The notes under the pieces are model-generated. The model had not been told where the DNA came from. It made no database searches and was given only the letters and a program-made list of their open reading frames with translations. Below, in pieces: positions 5,560-12,653 of a stretch of DNA of 12,653 bases (position 1 is the stretch's first letter; every line of letters begins with the position of its first letter). Origin of the DNA: an uncultured Eubacteriales bacterium (GTDB lineage Bacteria; Bacillota; Clostridia; Oscillospirales; Oscillospiraceae); the NCBI GenBank assembly GCA_900555735.1, contig USMI01000043.1, positions 1-12,653 on the forward strand, in the 5' to 3' direction. A program made the translations under genes and the position numbers.

Positions 5560-7533
5560 ATGGACTATCGTGAAGAAATGAAGCAGCTGCGGGAGACCCT
5601 GAACGCCAACGGGTATCTCTACTATGTGCTGGACGCGCCCACCATGTCGGACTATGAGTACGACCACCTGCTGCGGCGGCTGGAGGACTTGGAGAAGGAG
5701 CATCCGGAGGAGATCACACCGGATTCCCCCACCCAGCGGGTGGGCGGCAAGCTCCTGAGCCAATTTGAGGAGGTGCGGCACGAGGTGCCGCTGGAGAGCC
5801 TGCAGGACGTATTCAACGGCGAGGAGGTGCGGGACTTTCTGGAGAAGGTGGCCGCCGACCTGCCGGACGCCCTGTACAGCGTGGAGCCCAAGGTGGACGG
5901 CCTGTCCGTGGCGCTGGAGTATCGGGACGGCGTGTTCGTCCGCGGCGCCACCCGCGGCGACGGCCGGGTAGGGGAGGACGTGACGGAGAACCTGCGCACC
6001 ATCCGCTCCATCCCCATGACGCTGCCGGAGAAGCTGCCCCATCTTATCGTCCGGGGCGAGGTCTATATGGCCCGCAGCGTGTTCGAGGAGATCAACGCCC
6101 GGCGGGAGATCGAGGGCAAGCCCCTGATGGCCAATCCCCGCAACGCCGCCGCAGGCTCTCTGCGGCAGCTGGACCCCAAGATCGCCGCCCGGCGGCGGCT
6201 GGATATCGCCATCTTCAATTTACAGCTGGCCGAGGGCCGGGAGTTCACCACCCATACCGAGACGCTGGAGTATCTGGCCTCTCAGCGCTTCAAGGTCATT
6301 CCCCACAAGCCGCTGGGCAGGGCGGAGGACATCCTCTCCGAGATCACCCGGCTGGGGGATGAGCGCATGGCCTTCCCCTTCGACATCGACGGCGCGGTGG
6401 TGAAGCTGGACAGTCTGCCGGAGCGTGAGGTGCTGGGCAGCACCGCCAAGTGTCCCCGCTGGGCGGTGGCCTACAAGTACCCGCCGGAGCAGAAGCCCTC
6501 GGTATTGAAGGATATCGTGGTGCAGGTGGGCCGCACCGGCGTGCTGACCCCCAAGGCGGTGCTGGAGCCGGTGCGTCTGGCGGGCACCACCGTCACCTAC
6601 GCCACGCTGCACAATCAGGATTTCATCACGTCCAAGGATATCCGCATCGGTGACACCGTCATCGTCCAGAAGGCGGGCGAGATCATCCCGGAGATCGTGG
6701 AGGTGGTGAAGGACAAGCGTCCGGCGGGCGCTGTGCCCTACTATCTGCCGGAGGTATGTCCCGTGTGCGGCGCGCCGGTGAGCCGGGATGAGGACGGCGC
6801 GGCCATCCGCTGTACCGGTGCCGAGTGTCCCGCACAGCTGCTGCGGAACCTGACCCATTTCACCAGCCGCTCCGCCATGGACATCGACGGCGTAGGCCCG
6901 GCGGTGATCCAGTCGCTGGTGGACGGCGGCCTTGTAAAGACCGCCGCCGACCTGTACCGTTTGCAGGTGCAGGACATCGCCCAGCTGGATCGCATGGGTG
7001 AAAAGTCCGCCGCCAACGCCGTGGCCGCCATCGAAAAGAGCAAGGAGAACGACCTGTGGCGGCTCATCAGCGCTCTGGGCATCCGTCAGGTGGGAGACAA
7101 GGCCGCCAAGGTGCTGGCCGCCCACTTCGGAAGCTTCGATGCGCTTTCCGCCGCGTCGGAGGAGGAGCTGACCGCCATCGACGATGTTGGCCCCATCACC
7201 GCCCACTATATCCGCCAATGGCTGGAAAGTCCCCAGTCGCAGGATCTGCTCTCCCGGCTCCGTGAGGCGGGCGTCAACATGACCAGCCATCAGGAGAAGG
7301 TGGACGACCGCTTCGCCGGACAGACCTTCGTGCTGACCGGCACGCTGGAGAAATTTACCCGTGACGAGGCCGCCGCCATGATCGAGCAGCGGGGCGGCAA
7401 GGCCAGCGGCTCGGTATCCAAGAAAACCACTTATGTGGTGGCTGGTGAAAATGCCGGAAGCAAGCTGCGCAAGGCGCAGGAGCTGAACATCCCCGTGCTG
7501 ACGGAGGACGAGTTCCTCTCAATGCTGCGATAA
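5560..7533 (+). CDS. ligA: NAD-dependent DNA ligase LigA
   Basis: It seals nicks in duplex DNA during replication and repair, using NAD+ as the adenylate donor. At 657 residues it is full length with all domains in order. The N-terminal Ia domain holds YYVLDAPTMSDYEYD (20-34). The adenylation domain has catalytic Lys111 in EPKVDG (109-114), RGATRGDG (128-135), GEVYM (166-170) and the distal VKLD (281-284). An OB fold (about 315-390) follows, with VGRTGVLTPKA. The zinc finger has C400, C403, C418 and C423. The helix-hairpin-helix region runs from about 440 to 555 (DIDGVGPAVI, RQVGDKAA, DDVGPITA). The BRCT domain is at 583-657 (FVLTGTLEKFTRDEA). GAGGAAA (5549-5555) supports ATG 5560. It follows yunB by 13 bases, so the two are almost certainly co-transcribed. 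Confidence 0.98.
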   Translation: MDYREEMKQLRETLNANGYLYYVLDAPTMSDYEYDHLLRRLEDLEKEHPEEITPDSPTQRVGGKLLSQFEEVRHEVPLESLQDVFNGEEVRDFLEKVAADLPDALYSVEPKVDGLSVALEYRDGVFVRGATRGDGRVGEDVTENLRTIRSIPMTLPEKLPHLIVRGEVYMARSVFEEINARREIEGKPLMANPRNAAAGSLRQLDPKIAARRRLDIAIFNLQLAEGREFTTHTETLEYLASQRFKVIPHKPLGRAEDILSEITRLGDERMAFPFDIDGAVVKLDSLPEREVLGSTAKCPRWAVAYKYPPEQKPSVLKDIVVQVGRTGVLTPKAVLEPVRLAGTTVTYATLHNQDFITSKDIRIGDTVIVQKAGEIIPEIVEVVKDKRPAGAVPYYLPEVCPVCGAPVSRDEDGAAIRCTGAECPAQLLRNLTHFTSRSAMDIDGVGPAVIQSLVDGGLVKTAADLYRLQVQDIAQLDRMGEKSAANAVAAIEKSKENDLWRLISALGIRQVGDKAAKVLAAHFGSFDALSAASEEELTAIDDVGPITAHYIRQWLESPQSQDLLSRLREAGVNMTSHQEKVDDRFAGQTFVLTGTLEKFTRDEAAAMIEQRGGKASGSVSKKTTYVVAGENAGSKLRKAQELNIPVLTEDEFLSMLR

Positions 7534-7558
7534 TACTACTGCAACAAATTGCTTTGAC

Positions 7559-7566
7559 AAAGGAGG
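7559..7566 (+). promoter_or_regulatory. Ribosome binding site fixing the GH13 start
   Basis: AAAGGAGG is eight bases before ATG 7575. An earlier in-frame ATG at 7554 sits five bases before this site and has no Shine-Dalgarno of its own, so 7575 is the likely start. Confidence 0.8.
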
Positions 7567-7574
7567 GCCTTTCT

Positions 7575-8843
7575 ATGGCAGACAACACCGATCTGAAGCT
7601 GAGACATCAGGTAATTTACAGTATTTTTGTTCGCGGACACACGAAGGAGGGCACCTTCCGCGCTCTGGAGGGCGATCTTGACCGCCTGCGGGCGCTGGGC
7701 GCGGATATCCTGTGGCTGATGCCCATCCACCCCATCGGGGAGGAGGGCCGCAAGGGCACCATGGGCAGCCCCTACGCTATCCGGGACTACCGGGCTGTGA
7801 ACCCGGACATGGGTACCGTGGATGATCTGCGCCATCTGGTGGACGCCATCCATGACCGGGGCATGAAGTGCATCATCGATGTGGTGTATAACCACACCTC
7901 GCCGGACTCTGTGCTGGCCGCCACCCACCCGGAGTTCTTCCTGCGGGACGAGCAGGGAAAGCCCACCCGCAAGGTGGCCGACTGGTGGGACATCGTGGAT
8001 CTGGACTATACCAACCGCGATCTGTGGCGCTATCAGATCGACACTTTGAAGCAGTGGGCCGCCATCGTGGACGGCTTCCGCTGCGACGTGGCCAGCGCCG
8101 TGCCGGTGGAATTCTGGCAGCAGGCCCATGACGAGGTGGAGACCGTTCGCCCCGGCTGTATCTGGCTGGCGGAGAGCGTCCACGGCGCTCATGTGCTGGC
8201 CATGCGGAAGATGGGCGCCTACTGCGCCACGGATACCGAGCTGCATCAGGTATTCGACATGAGCTACGACTACGACGTGTGGCCATGGTATGAGGGCGTG
8301 CTGACCGGCAAGGTGACCCTGCGGGAGTACGCCAATATCCTGAACTATCAGGAACTGACCTACCCCAACAGCTATGTGAAGACCCGGTATCTGGAAAACC
8401 ACGACACGCCCCGCGGCGCAAGCTGGATGCACAGCGATACGCAGCTGGAGAACTGGCTGGCGTTCCTCTACTTCCAGCGGGGCGCCACCATGCTGTACAG
8501 CGGCATGGAGTACGCGCCCTGTGAGCGGGTGGACTTCTTCGAGAACCAGAGCAACTACGGCGACATGCGCCGGGACGTACAGCTCCAGCTGCGGAAGCTG
8601 AAGGAGATCAAGGAGACCCTGCCCATCACCGGCGGCTATTGGCTGGAGGAGACGGACGGTCTGATGCTGGGCCATTATGAAGGCCCGGAGGGCAAGGTGC
8701 TGGGCGTGTTCGACCTGCTGGAGCATGGCGCGGGCCGCGTGAAGGTGGAACTGCCCGACGGAACGTACCGGAACCGTCTGGGCGGCAGCGTGACCGTAGC
8801 GGACGGACATCTTACTTTTGACGGTGCGCCTGTGGTGATCTGA
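7575..8843 (+). CDS. Alpha-amylase family (GH13) glycoside hydrolase, cytoplasmic
   Basis: This is a GH13 enzyme of 422 residues acting on alpha-glucosidic linkages or transferring glucosyl units; the exact substrate cannot be assigned. The four conserved GH13 regions are present: region I DVVYNH (102-107); region II GFRCDVA (167-173), with Arg169 and nucleophile Asp171; region III WLAES (197-201), with acid/base Glu200; and region IV ENHDT (274-278), with transition-state Asp277. The (beta/alpha)8 barrel starts almost at residue 12 (HQVIYSIFVR) and a short C-terminal beta domain follows (about 350-422). There is no signal peptide and no N-terminal CBM or extension, so it is a compact intracellular form. 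It lies 41 bases after ligA with no promoter or terminator between, so it is likely the last gene of the murD operon. It may use maltodextrin or storage glucan inside the cell; that is inference. Confidence 0.9.
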   Translation: MADNTDLKLRHQVIYSIFVRGHTKEGTFRALEGDLDRLRALGADILWLMPIHPIGEEGRKGTMGSPYAIRDYRAVNPDMGTVDDLRHLVDAIHDRGMKCIIDVVYNHTSPDSVLAATHPEFFLRDEQGKPTRKVADWWDIVDLDYTNRDLWRYQIDTLKQWAAIVDGFRCDVASAVPVEFWQQAHDEVETVRPGCIWLAESVHGAHVLAMRKMGAYCATDTELHQVFDMSYDYDVWPWYEGVLTGKVTLREYANILNYQELTYPNSYVKTRYLENHDTPRGASWMHSDTQLENWLAFLYFQRGATMLYSGMEYAPCERVDFFENQSNYGDMRRDVQLQLRKLKEIKETLPITGGYWLEETDGLMLGHYEGPEGKVLGVFDLLEHGAGRVKVELPDGTYRNRLGGSVTVADGHLTFDGAPVVI

Positions 8844-8997
8844 TTTGACTTTTTTCACAAAAAAATTTACCCCTCATCGGGGAAAACGCAGAAATCCTAT
8901 CGGCTGAATTGACTTTCCCCCGAAACGTGTTACCATATAATATTGTATATCTGTGCGTTTTTACCGTGTTTTTGCGGTGAAATGTGCCCGGAATAAA
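8844..8997 (+). promoter_or_regulatory. PFOR upstream region with a -10 element
   Basis: A perfect TATAAT is at 8936-8941. The best -35 match, TTGACT (8909-8914), is 21 bp away, which is too far for a normal sigma-A promoter; at 16-18 bp the sequence is poor. The promoter may therefore depend on an activator. A short CCCC/GGGG hairpin (8870-8882) and an AT-only hairpin TTTTTT/AAAAAA near 8850-8865 lie upstream. Neither has the T-tract of a clear terminator for the GH13 gene. The leader is about 65 nt long and contains a weak ACCG/CGGT hairpin. Confidence 0.45.
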
Positions 8998-9004
8998 GAG
9001 GAGG
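8998..9004 (+). promoter_or_regulatory. Ribosome binding site fixing the PFOR start
   Basis: GAGGAGG is nine bases before ATG 9014. An upstream in-frame ATG at 8984 would add ten residues (MPGIKRRKRE) that lie across this site and are foreign to the family, so 9014 is preferred. Confidence 0.85.
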
Positions 9005-9013
9005 AAAAGAGAA

Positions 9014-12000
9014 ATGAGTAAGCTCATGAAGATCTGTGACGGTAACGAAGCGGCGGCATATGTGGCATATGCCTTCTCGGAGGTTGCCGCCATCTATCCC
9101 ATCACGCCGTCCAGTCCCATGGCCGAGCACGCGGATGAGTGGTCTGCCAAGGGCAAGAAGAACATTTTTGGACAGACTGTCCGTCTGGTGGAGATGCAGT
9201 CCGAGGCGGGCGCCTGCGGCGCATGTCACGGCGCGTTGGAGGCCGGCGCACTGGCCACCAGCTTCACCGCGTCTCAGGGCCTGATGCTGATGATCCCCAC
9301 CATGCACCGTATCTCCGGCGAGCGTCTGCCCGGCGTGCTGCATGTGGCGTCCCGTACTGTGGGTACCCATGCGTTCTCCATCTTCGGCGATCACTCCGAC
9401 GTGATGAACTGCCGCCAGACGGGCTTTGCCCTGCTTTCCAGCGGCAGCGTCCAGCAGGCCGCCGATCTGGCCGCCGTGGCCCACCTGAGCGCCATCAAGG
9501 CCCGCATCCCCTTCCTGCACTTCTTTGACGGCTTCCGCACCAGCCATGAGATCCAGAAGATCGACGTGCTGGACTACGACGAGTACGCCAAGCTGGTGGA
9601 CTATGAGGCTCTGGCCAAGTTCCGCGCCAACGCCCTGAACCCCGAGGATCCCCGCATGCGTTCTCTGGTGGATAACCCCGATATCTACTTCCAGCTGCGC
9701 GAGTCCAACAACACCGACTACGCCAATCTGCCCGACGTGGTGGAGGACTACATGGCCCAGATCAGCAAGCTGACCGGCCGTGAGTATCACCTGTTCAACT
9801 ACTACGGCGCACCCGACGCCGAGCGCGTTATCGTGGCCATGGGCTCCATGTCCGGCTGCGCGCAGGAGGTCGTCAACTACCTGAACGCCAAGGGCGAGAA
9901 GGTGGGCTTCCTGCAGGTGCACCTGTTCCGTCCCTTCTCCGCCAAGCACCTGCTGGCGGCCATGCCCAAGACGGTGAAGAAGATCGCCGTTCTGGATCGC
10001 GTGAAGGAAGCCGGCTCCATCGGCGAGCCTCTGTATGAGGATATCTGCGCCGCCTACATCAACGATGCCAACCGTCCTCTGATCTATGCCGGCCGCTACG
10101 GCCTCAGCAGCAAGGACACCACCCCTGCCCAGATCAAGGCTGTGTTCGACAACCTGACGCTGTCCGAGCCCAAGAACCACTTTACCATCGGCATCGAGGA
10201 CGATGTGACCCATCTGTCCCTGCCCGTGGGCGCACCTCTGCTGACCGAGCCGGAGGGCACCATCGCCTGCAAGTTCTGGGGTCTGGGCTCCGACGGTACC
10301 GTGGGTGCCAACAAGAACTCCATCAAGATCATCGGCGAGACCACCGACATGTATTGTCAGGCGTACTTCGAGTATGATACCAAGAAGTCCTTCGGTATCA
10401 CCAAGAGCCACCTGCGCTTCGGCAAGCACCCCATCAGCTCTACTTATTACGTTTCCAACGCGGACTTCATCGCCTGCCACAACCAGACGTATCTGACCAA
10501 GTACGACATCATCTCCGAGCTGAAGCCCCACGGCAGCTTCCTGCTGAACTGCGAGTGGACGGAGAACGAGCTGGAGCAGCACATCCCCGGCGATATCCTG
10601 AAGTACATTGCCGAGAATGACGTCAAGTTCTACATCATCGACGCCAACAAGGAGTCTCAGGCGCTGGGGCTTGGCAACCGCTCCAACATGGTGCTGCAGG
10701 CCGCCTTCTTCAAGCTGGCCAACGTCATCCCCGTTGAGGATGCCGTGGAGCACATGAAGGCCGCCGTCAAGAAGACCTACGGCCTGAAGGGCGAGAAGAT
10801 CGTCAACATGAACATTGCCGCCGTGGATGCCGGTATCAACGCGCTGGTGGAGGTCAAGGTAAAGCCCGAGTGGAAGAACCTGTCCGGTGCCGCCATCAAG
10901 CCCGCCGCCGATGACCTGCCCTACGTCATCAAGAACATTCTGGTGCCCATCAACGCCCAGAAGGGCGATAACCTGCCTGTCTCCGCCTTCAAGGGCATGG
11001 AGGATGGTACCATGCCGCTGGGCACCTCCCGCTATGAGAAGCGCGGCATCGCCACCCACCTGCCTGTGTGGGATGCCACCGAGTGCCTGCAGTGCAACAT
11101 GTGCTCCTTCGTCTGCCCCCACGCCGTGATCCGTCCCTTCCTGCTGGACGAGGCCGAAGCCGCCAACGCCCCCGAGGGTCTGGTGATGGTGGACGCCAAG
11201 GGTCCCCAGCTGGCCGGTATGAAGTACGCCATGGGCGTGTCCACGCTGGACTGCACCAGCTGCGGCAGCTGCGTTTCCTCCTGCCCCAAGGGCGGCAAGG
11301 CCCTGAAGATGGTGCCCACTCACGAGGTGTCTCTGGATCAGACCAACTGGGAGTATCTGTTCAACCTGCCCATCAAGGGTGACAAGGTGGATAAGTTTAG
11401 CCTGAAGGGCAGCCAGTTCAAGCAGCCTCTGGTGGAGTTCAACGGCGCCTGCGCCGGCTGCGGCGAGACCCCCTATATCAAGCTGCTGACCCAGCTGTTC
11501 GGCGACAAGATGTATCTTGCCAATGCCACCGGCTGCACGCAGGCTTGGGGTGCGGCAATGCCCTGCGTTCCCTACTGCAAGAATCAGGAGGGCAAGGGCG
11601 TGGCATGGTCCAACTCCCTGTTTGAGAACAATGCCGAGTTCTCCTATGGTATGTGTCTGGCTGTCAAGCAGCTGCGTGACTGCGTCACCGGCTACGTGAA
11701 GGAGCTGGATGCCCTCACCAAGGACGAGGCGGTCAAGGCCGCTATCGCCAAGTATCTGGAGACCTATGACGATCTGGATGCCTCCACCCCCGCAACCGCC
11801 GCTCTGGTGGCCGTGCTGGAGAACAGCAAGTTCTCCGCCGAGGAGCAGAAGATCGTGGACGAGATCCTCAAGCGCAAGAAGGATCTGTCCAAGAAGACCA
11901 TGTGGATGTACGGCGGCGACGGCTGGGCCTACGATATCGGCTACGGTGGTCTGGATCACGTTTTCGCCATGGGCGAGGATGTGAACGTGCTGCTGGTGGA

Positions 12001-12526
12001 TACCGAGGTGTACTCCAACACCGGCGGACAGTCCTCCAAGGCCACTCCCGTGGGCGCTGTGGCACAGTTCCAGGCCAGCGGTAAGAAGACCAAGAAGAAA
12101 GACCTTGGCATGCTGATGATGACCTATGACAACGTCTATGTGGCCCAGTGCTCCATGGGCGCCAACCCCAATCAGCTCATCAAGGCCATCAAGGAAGCCG
12201 AAGCCCACAAGGGTCCCTCTCTGGTGATCTGCTACGCGCCCTGCATCAACCACGGCATCAAGAAGGGCATGAACAATGTCCAGCAGGAGATGAAGGACGC
12301 CGTCGCTTCCGGTTACTGGAATCTGTATCGCTACGATCCCAGCACCAAGAAGTTTACGCTGGATTCCAAGGAGCCTACCATGCCTCTGTACGACTTCATG
12401 AAGGGCGAGGTGCGTTACGCTTCTCTGGAGCTGAGCTTCCCCGAGAACGCCAAGACCCTGTTTGCCGAGGCGGAAGAGGATGCCAAGACCAAGTACGAAT
12501 CCTACAAGCGCCGCAGTGAAAAATAA
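9014..12526 (+). CDS. nifJ: Pyruvate:ferredoxin (flavodoxin) oxidoreductase, single-chain
   Basis: It oxidises pyruvate with CoA to acetyl-CoA and CO2 and passes electrons to ferredoxin, the central step of fermentation in strict anaerobes. The 1170-residue chain has the fused domain order of homodimeric PFOR. Domain I has active-site residues T31 (YPITPSS), E64 (MQSEAGA) and R114 (VASRTVGTH), which match the numbering known for the Desulfovibrio africanus enzyme. Next are two ferredoxin-type [4Fe-4S] sites, C691/C694/C697/C701 and C747/C750/C753/C757. The proximal cluster is bound by C813, C816, C841 and probably C1077 (CINHG). The thiamine diphosphate/Mg site is GDGWAYDIG (968-976) with VYSNTGGQ (999-1006, N1002). 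All cofactor ligands are intact. Codon choice is strongly biased to C- and G-ending codons, as in highly expressed genes. It appears monocistronic. The symbol nifJ (also porA/pfor) is used by convention and does not imply nitrogen fixation. Confidence 0.98.
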   Translation: MSKLMKICDGNEAAAYVAYAFSEVAAIYPITPSSPMAEHADEWSAKGKKNIFGQTVRLVEMQSEAGACGACHGALEAGALATSFTASQGLMLMIPTMHRISGERLPGVLHVASRTVGTHAFSIFGDHSDVMNCRQTGFALLSSGSVQQAADLAAVAHLSAIKARIPFLHFFDGFRTSHEIQKIDVLDYDEYAKLVDYEALAKFRANALNPEDPRMRSLVDNPDIYFQLRESNNTDYANLPDVVEDYMAQISKLTGREYHLFNYYGAPDAERVIVAMGSMSGCAQEVVNYLNAKGEKVGFLQVHLFRPFSAKHLLAAMPKTVKKIAVLDRVKEAGSIGEPLYEDICAAYINDANRPLIYAGRYGLSSKDTTPAQIKAVFDNLTLSEPKNHFTIGIEDDVTHLSLPVGAPLLTEPEGTIACKFWGLGSDGTVGANKNSIKIIGETTDMYCQAYFEYDTKKSFGITKSHLRFGKHPISSTYYVSNADFIACHNQTYLTKYDIISELKPHGSFLLNCEWTENELEQHIPGDILKYIAENDVKFYIIDANKESQALGLGNRSNMVLQAAFFKLANVIPVEDAVEHMKAAVKKTYGLKGEKIVNMNIAAVDAGINALVEVKVKPEWKNLSGAAIKPAADDLPYVIKNILVPINAQKGDNLPVSAFKGMEDGTMPLGTSRYEKRGIATHLPVWDATECLQCNMCSFVCPHAVIRPFLLDEAEAANAPEGLVMVDAKGPQLAGMKYAMGVSTLDCTSCGSCVSSCPKGGKALKMVPTHEVSLDQTNWEYLFNLPIKGDKVDKFSLKGSQFKQPLVEFNGACAGCGETPYIKLLTQLFGDKMYLANATGCTQAWGAAMPCVPYCKNQEGKGVAWSNSLFENNAEFSYGMCLAVKQLRDCVTGYVKELDALTKDEAVKAAIAKYLETYDDLDASTPATAALVAVLENSKFSAEEQKIVDEILKRKKDLSKKTMWMYGGDGWAYDIGYGGLDHVFAMGEDVNVLLVDTEVYSNTGGQSSKATPVGAVAQFQASGKKTKKKDLGMLMMTYDNVYVAQCSMGANPNQLIKAIKEAEAHKGPSLVICYAPCINHGIKKGMNNVQQEMKDAVASGYWNLYRYDPSTKKFTLDSKEPTMPLYDFMKGEVRYASLELSFPENAKTLFAEAEEDAKTKYESYKRRSEK

Positions 12527-12543
12527 AATCGGTTGAACGAGAA

Positions 12544-12570
12544 AGGCCCGGTGCAATATGCACCGGGCCT
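12544..12570 (+). other. Strong hairpin after PFOR
   Basis: AGGCCCGGTGCA (12544-12555) pairs perfectly with TGCACCGGGCCT (12559-12570) over 12 bp with an ATA loop (or 11 bp with AATAT). No T-tract follows. It sits 17 bases after the stop codon and probably protects the mRNA 3' end or assists termination together with the next hairpin. Confidence 0.75.
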
Positions 12571-12579
12571 CAGTCTGTC

Positions 12580-12609
12580 GAAAAAGTCCAGCAACAGTTG
12601 GGCTTTTTC
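12580..12609 (+). terminator. Intrinsic terminator after PFOR
   Basis: GAAAAAGTCCA (12580-12590) pairs with TGGGCTTTTTC (12599-12609) over 11 bp, with one G-T pair and an 8-nt loop. The five T at 12604-12608 act as the U-tract behind the GTCCA/TGGGC core. The GC core is short, so it is weaker than the other terminators in the window. Confidence 0.65.
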
Positions 12610-12618
12610 TCACATAGA

Positions 12619-12627
12619 TGGTATAAT
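12619..12627 (+). promoter_or_regulatory. Extended -10 promoter of the next gene
   Basis: TGG followed by TATAAT (12622-12627) is a full extended -10. The only -35 candidate, TTGGGC (12598-12603, 18-bp spacer, 3 of 6 matches), overlaps the terminator's 3' arm. Confidence 0.5.
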
Positions 12628-12645
12628 GAAAGAGGGTGAGGAAAG

Positions 12646-12653
12646 ATGCTGGA
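12646..12653 (+). CDS. Possible start of a further gene (cut by window end)
   Basis: ATG at 12646 follows purine-rich AGAGGG (12631-12636, nine-base spacing) and GAGG (12638-12641, four-base spacing), and lies about 20 bases downstream of an extended -10 element. Only Met-Leu and part of a third codon are visible, so nothing can be said about the product. If transcription starts near 12634, the 5' leader is almost absent and only the second purine block would be in the mRNA. Confidence 0.35.

Noticed and set aside
7534..7574. TTGACA before the GH13 gene as a promoter
   Set aside because: It overlaps the ribosome binding site region and has no -10 before the start codon.
8909..8941. TTGACT plus TATAAT as a standard sigma-A promoter for PFOR
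   Set aside because: The spacer is 21 bp, outside the usual 16-18 bp range, so it is reported as an incomplete promoter.
8930..12613. A 1227-codon open frame on the - strand opposite PFOR
   Set aside because: It is a by-product of the C/G-ending codon bias of PFOR. Its translation is low-complexity (rich in Gly, His, Leu and Val), has no family motif, and the + strand gene has every cofactor ligand. The same applies to the long - strand frames opposite the SBP, ATPase, murD, yunB, ligA and GH13 genes.

Overview
The window looks like chromosomal DNA from an anaerobic, endospore-forming, fairly high-GC Gram-positive of the class Clostridia, most likely an Oscillospiraceae-type gut bacterium. 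The evidence is a pyruvate:ferredoxin oxidoreductase (anaerobic metabolism), a YunB sporulation protein, clostridial-style MurD and LigA, strong AGGAGG ribosome binding sites and sigma-A-type promoters. Species is not determinable by eye. Every supported gene is on the + strand.

Layout: (1) 1-546 is the 3' end of an rRNA operon: the 23S rRNA tail, a short spacer, 5S rRNA and a perfect-stem terminator. (2) 547-895 is a gene-free stretch holding a nested inverted-repeat element (554-657) and the promoter of the next gene. (3) 896-3299 is a polar amino acid ABC importer: lipoprotein substrate-binding protein (SBP), permease and ATPase. A second promoter and an 11-bp hairpin lie between the SBP and the permease, and a strong terminator follows the ATPase. 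(4) 3354-8843 is a probable operon murD - yunB - ligA - GH13 amylase-family gene behind one good promoter. (5) 8844-12609 is a monocistronic-looking PFOR gene (1170 residues), followed by two hairpins, the second terminator-like. (6) The last bases hold a -10 element, a Shine-Dalgarno sequence and probably the first codons of another gene.

The most interesting object is the SBP at 896-1708. Its two halves are in swapped order. After the lipoprotein signal peptide comes the segment that is normally the C-terminal half of a family-3 SBP, then a linker, then the segment that is normally the N-terminal half, then stop. The frame is open throughout. The linker before the second half repeats the linker after the lipobox (a 13/14 match and then an 8/9 match, in the same order and the same codon phase). 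This points to a circular permutation by tandem duplication and loss of flanking halves. The usual first hinge strand would end at the new C-terminus, and the segment that normally leads into lobe 2 is not seen.

Secondary observations are a GNRA-capped hairpin that would bury the yunB ribosome binding site, a consensus extended -10 promoter two bases after the SBP stop codon, and the 104-nt nested palindromic element downstream of 5S.
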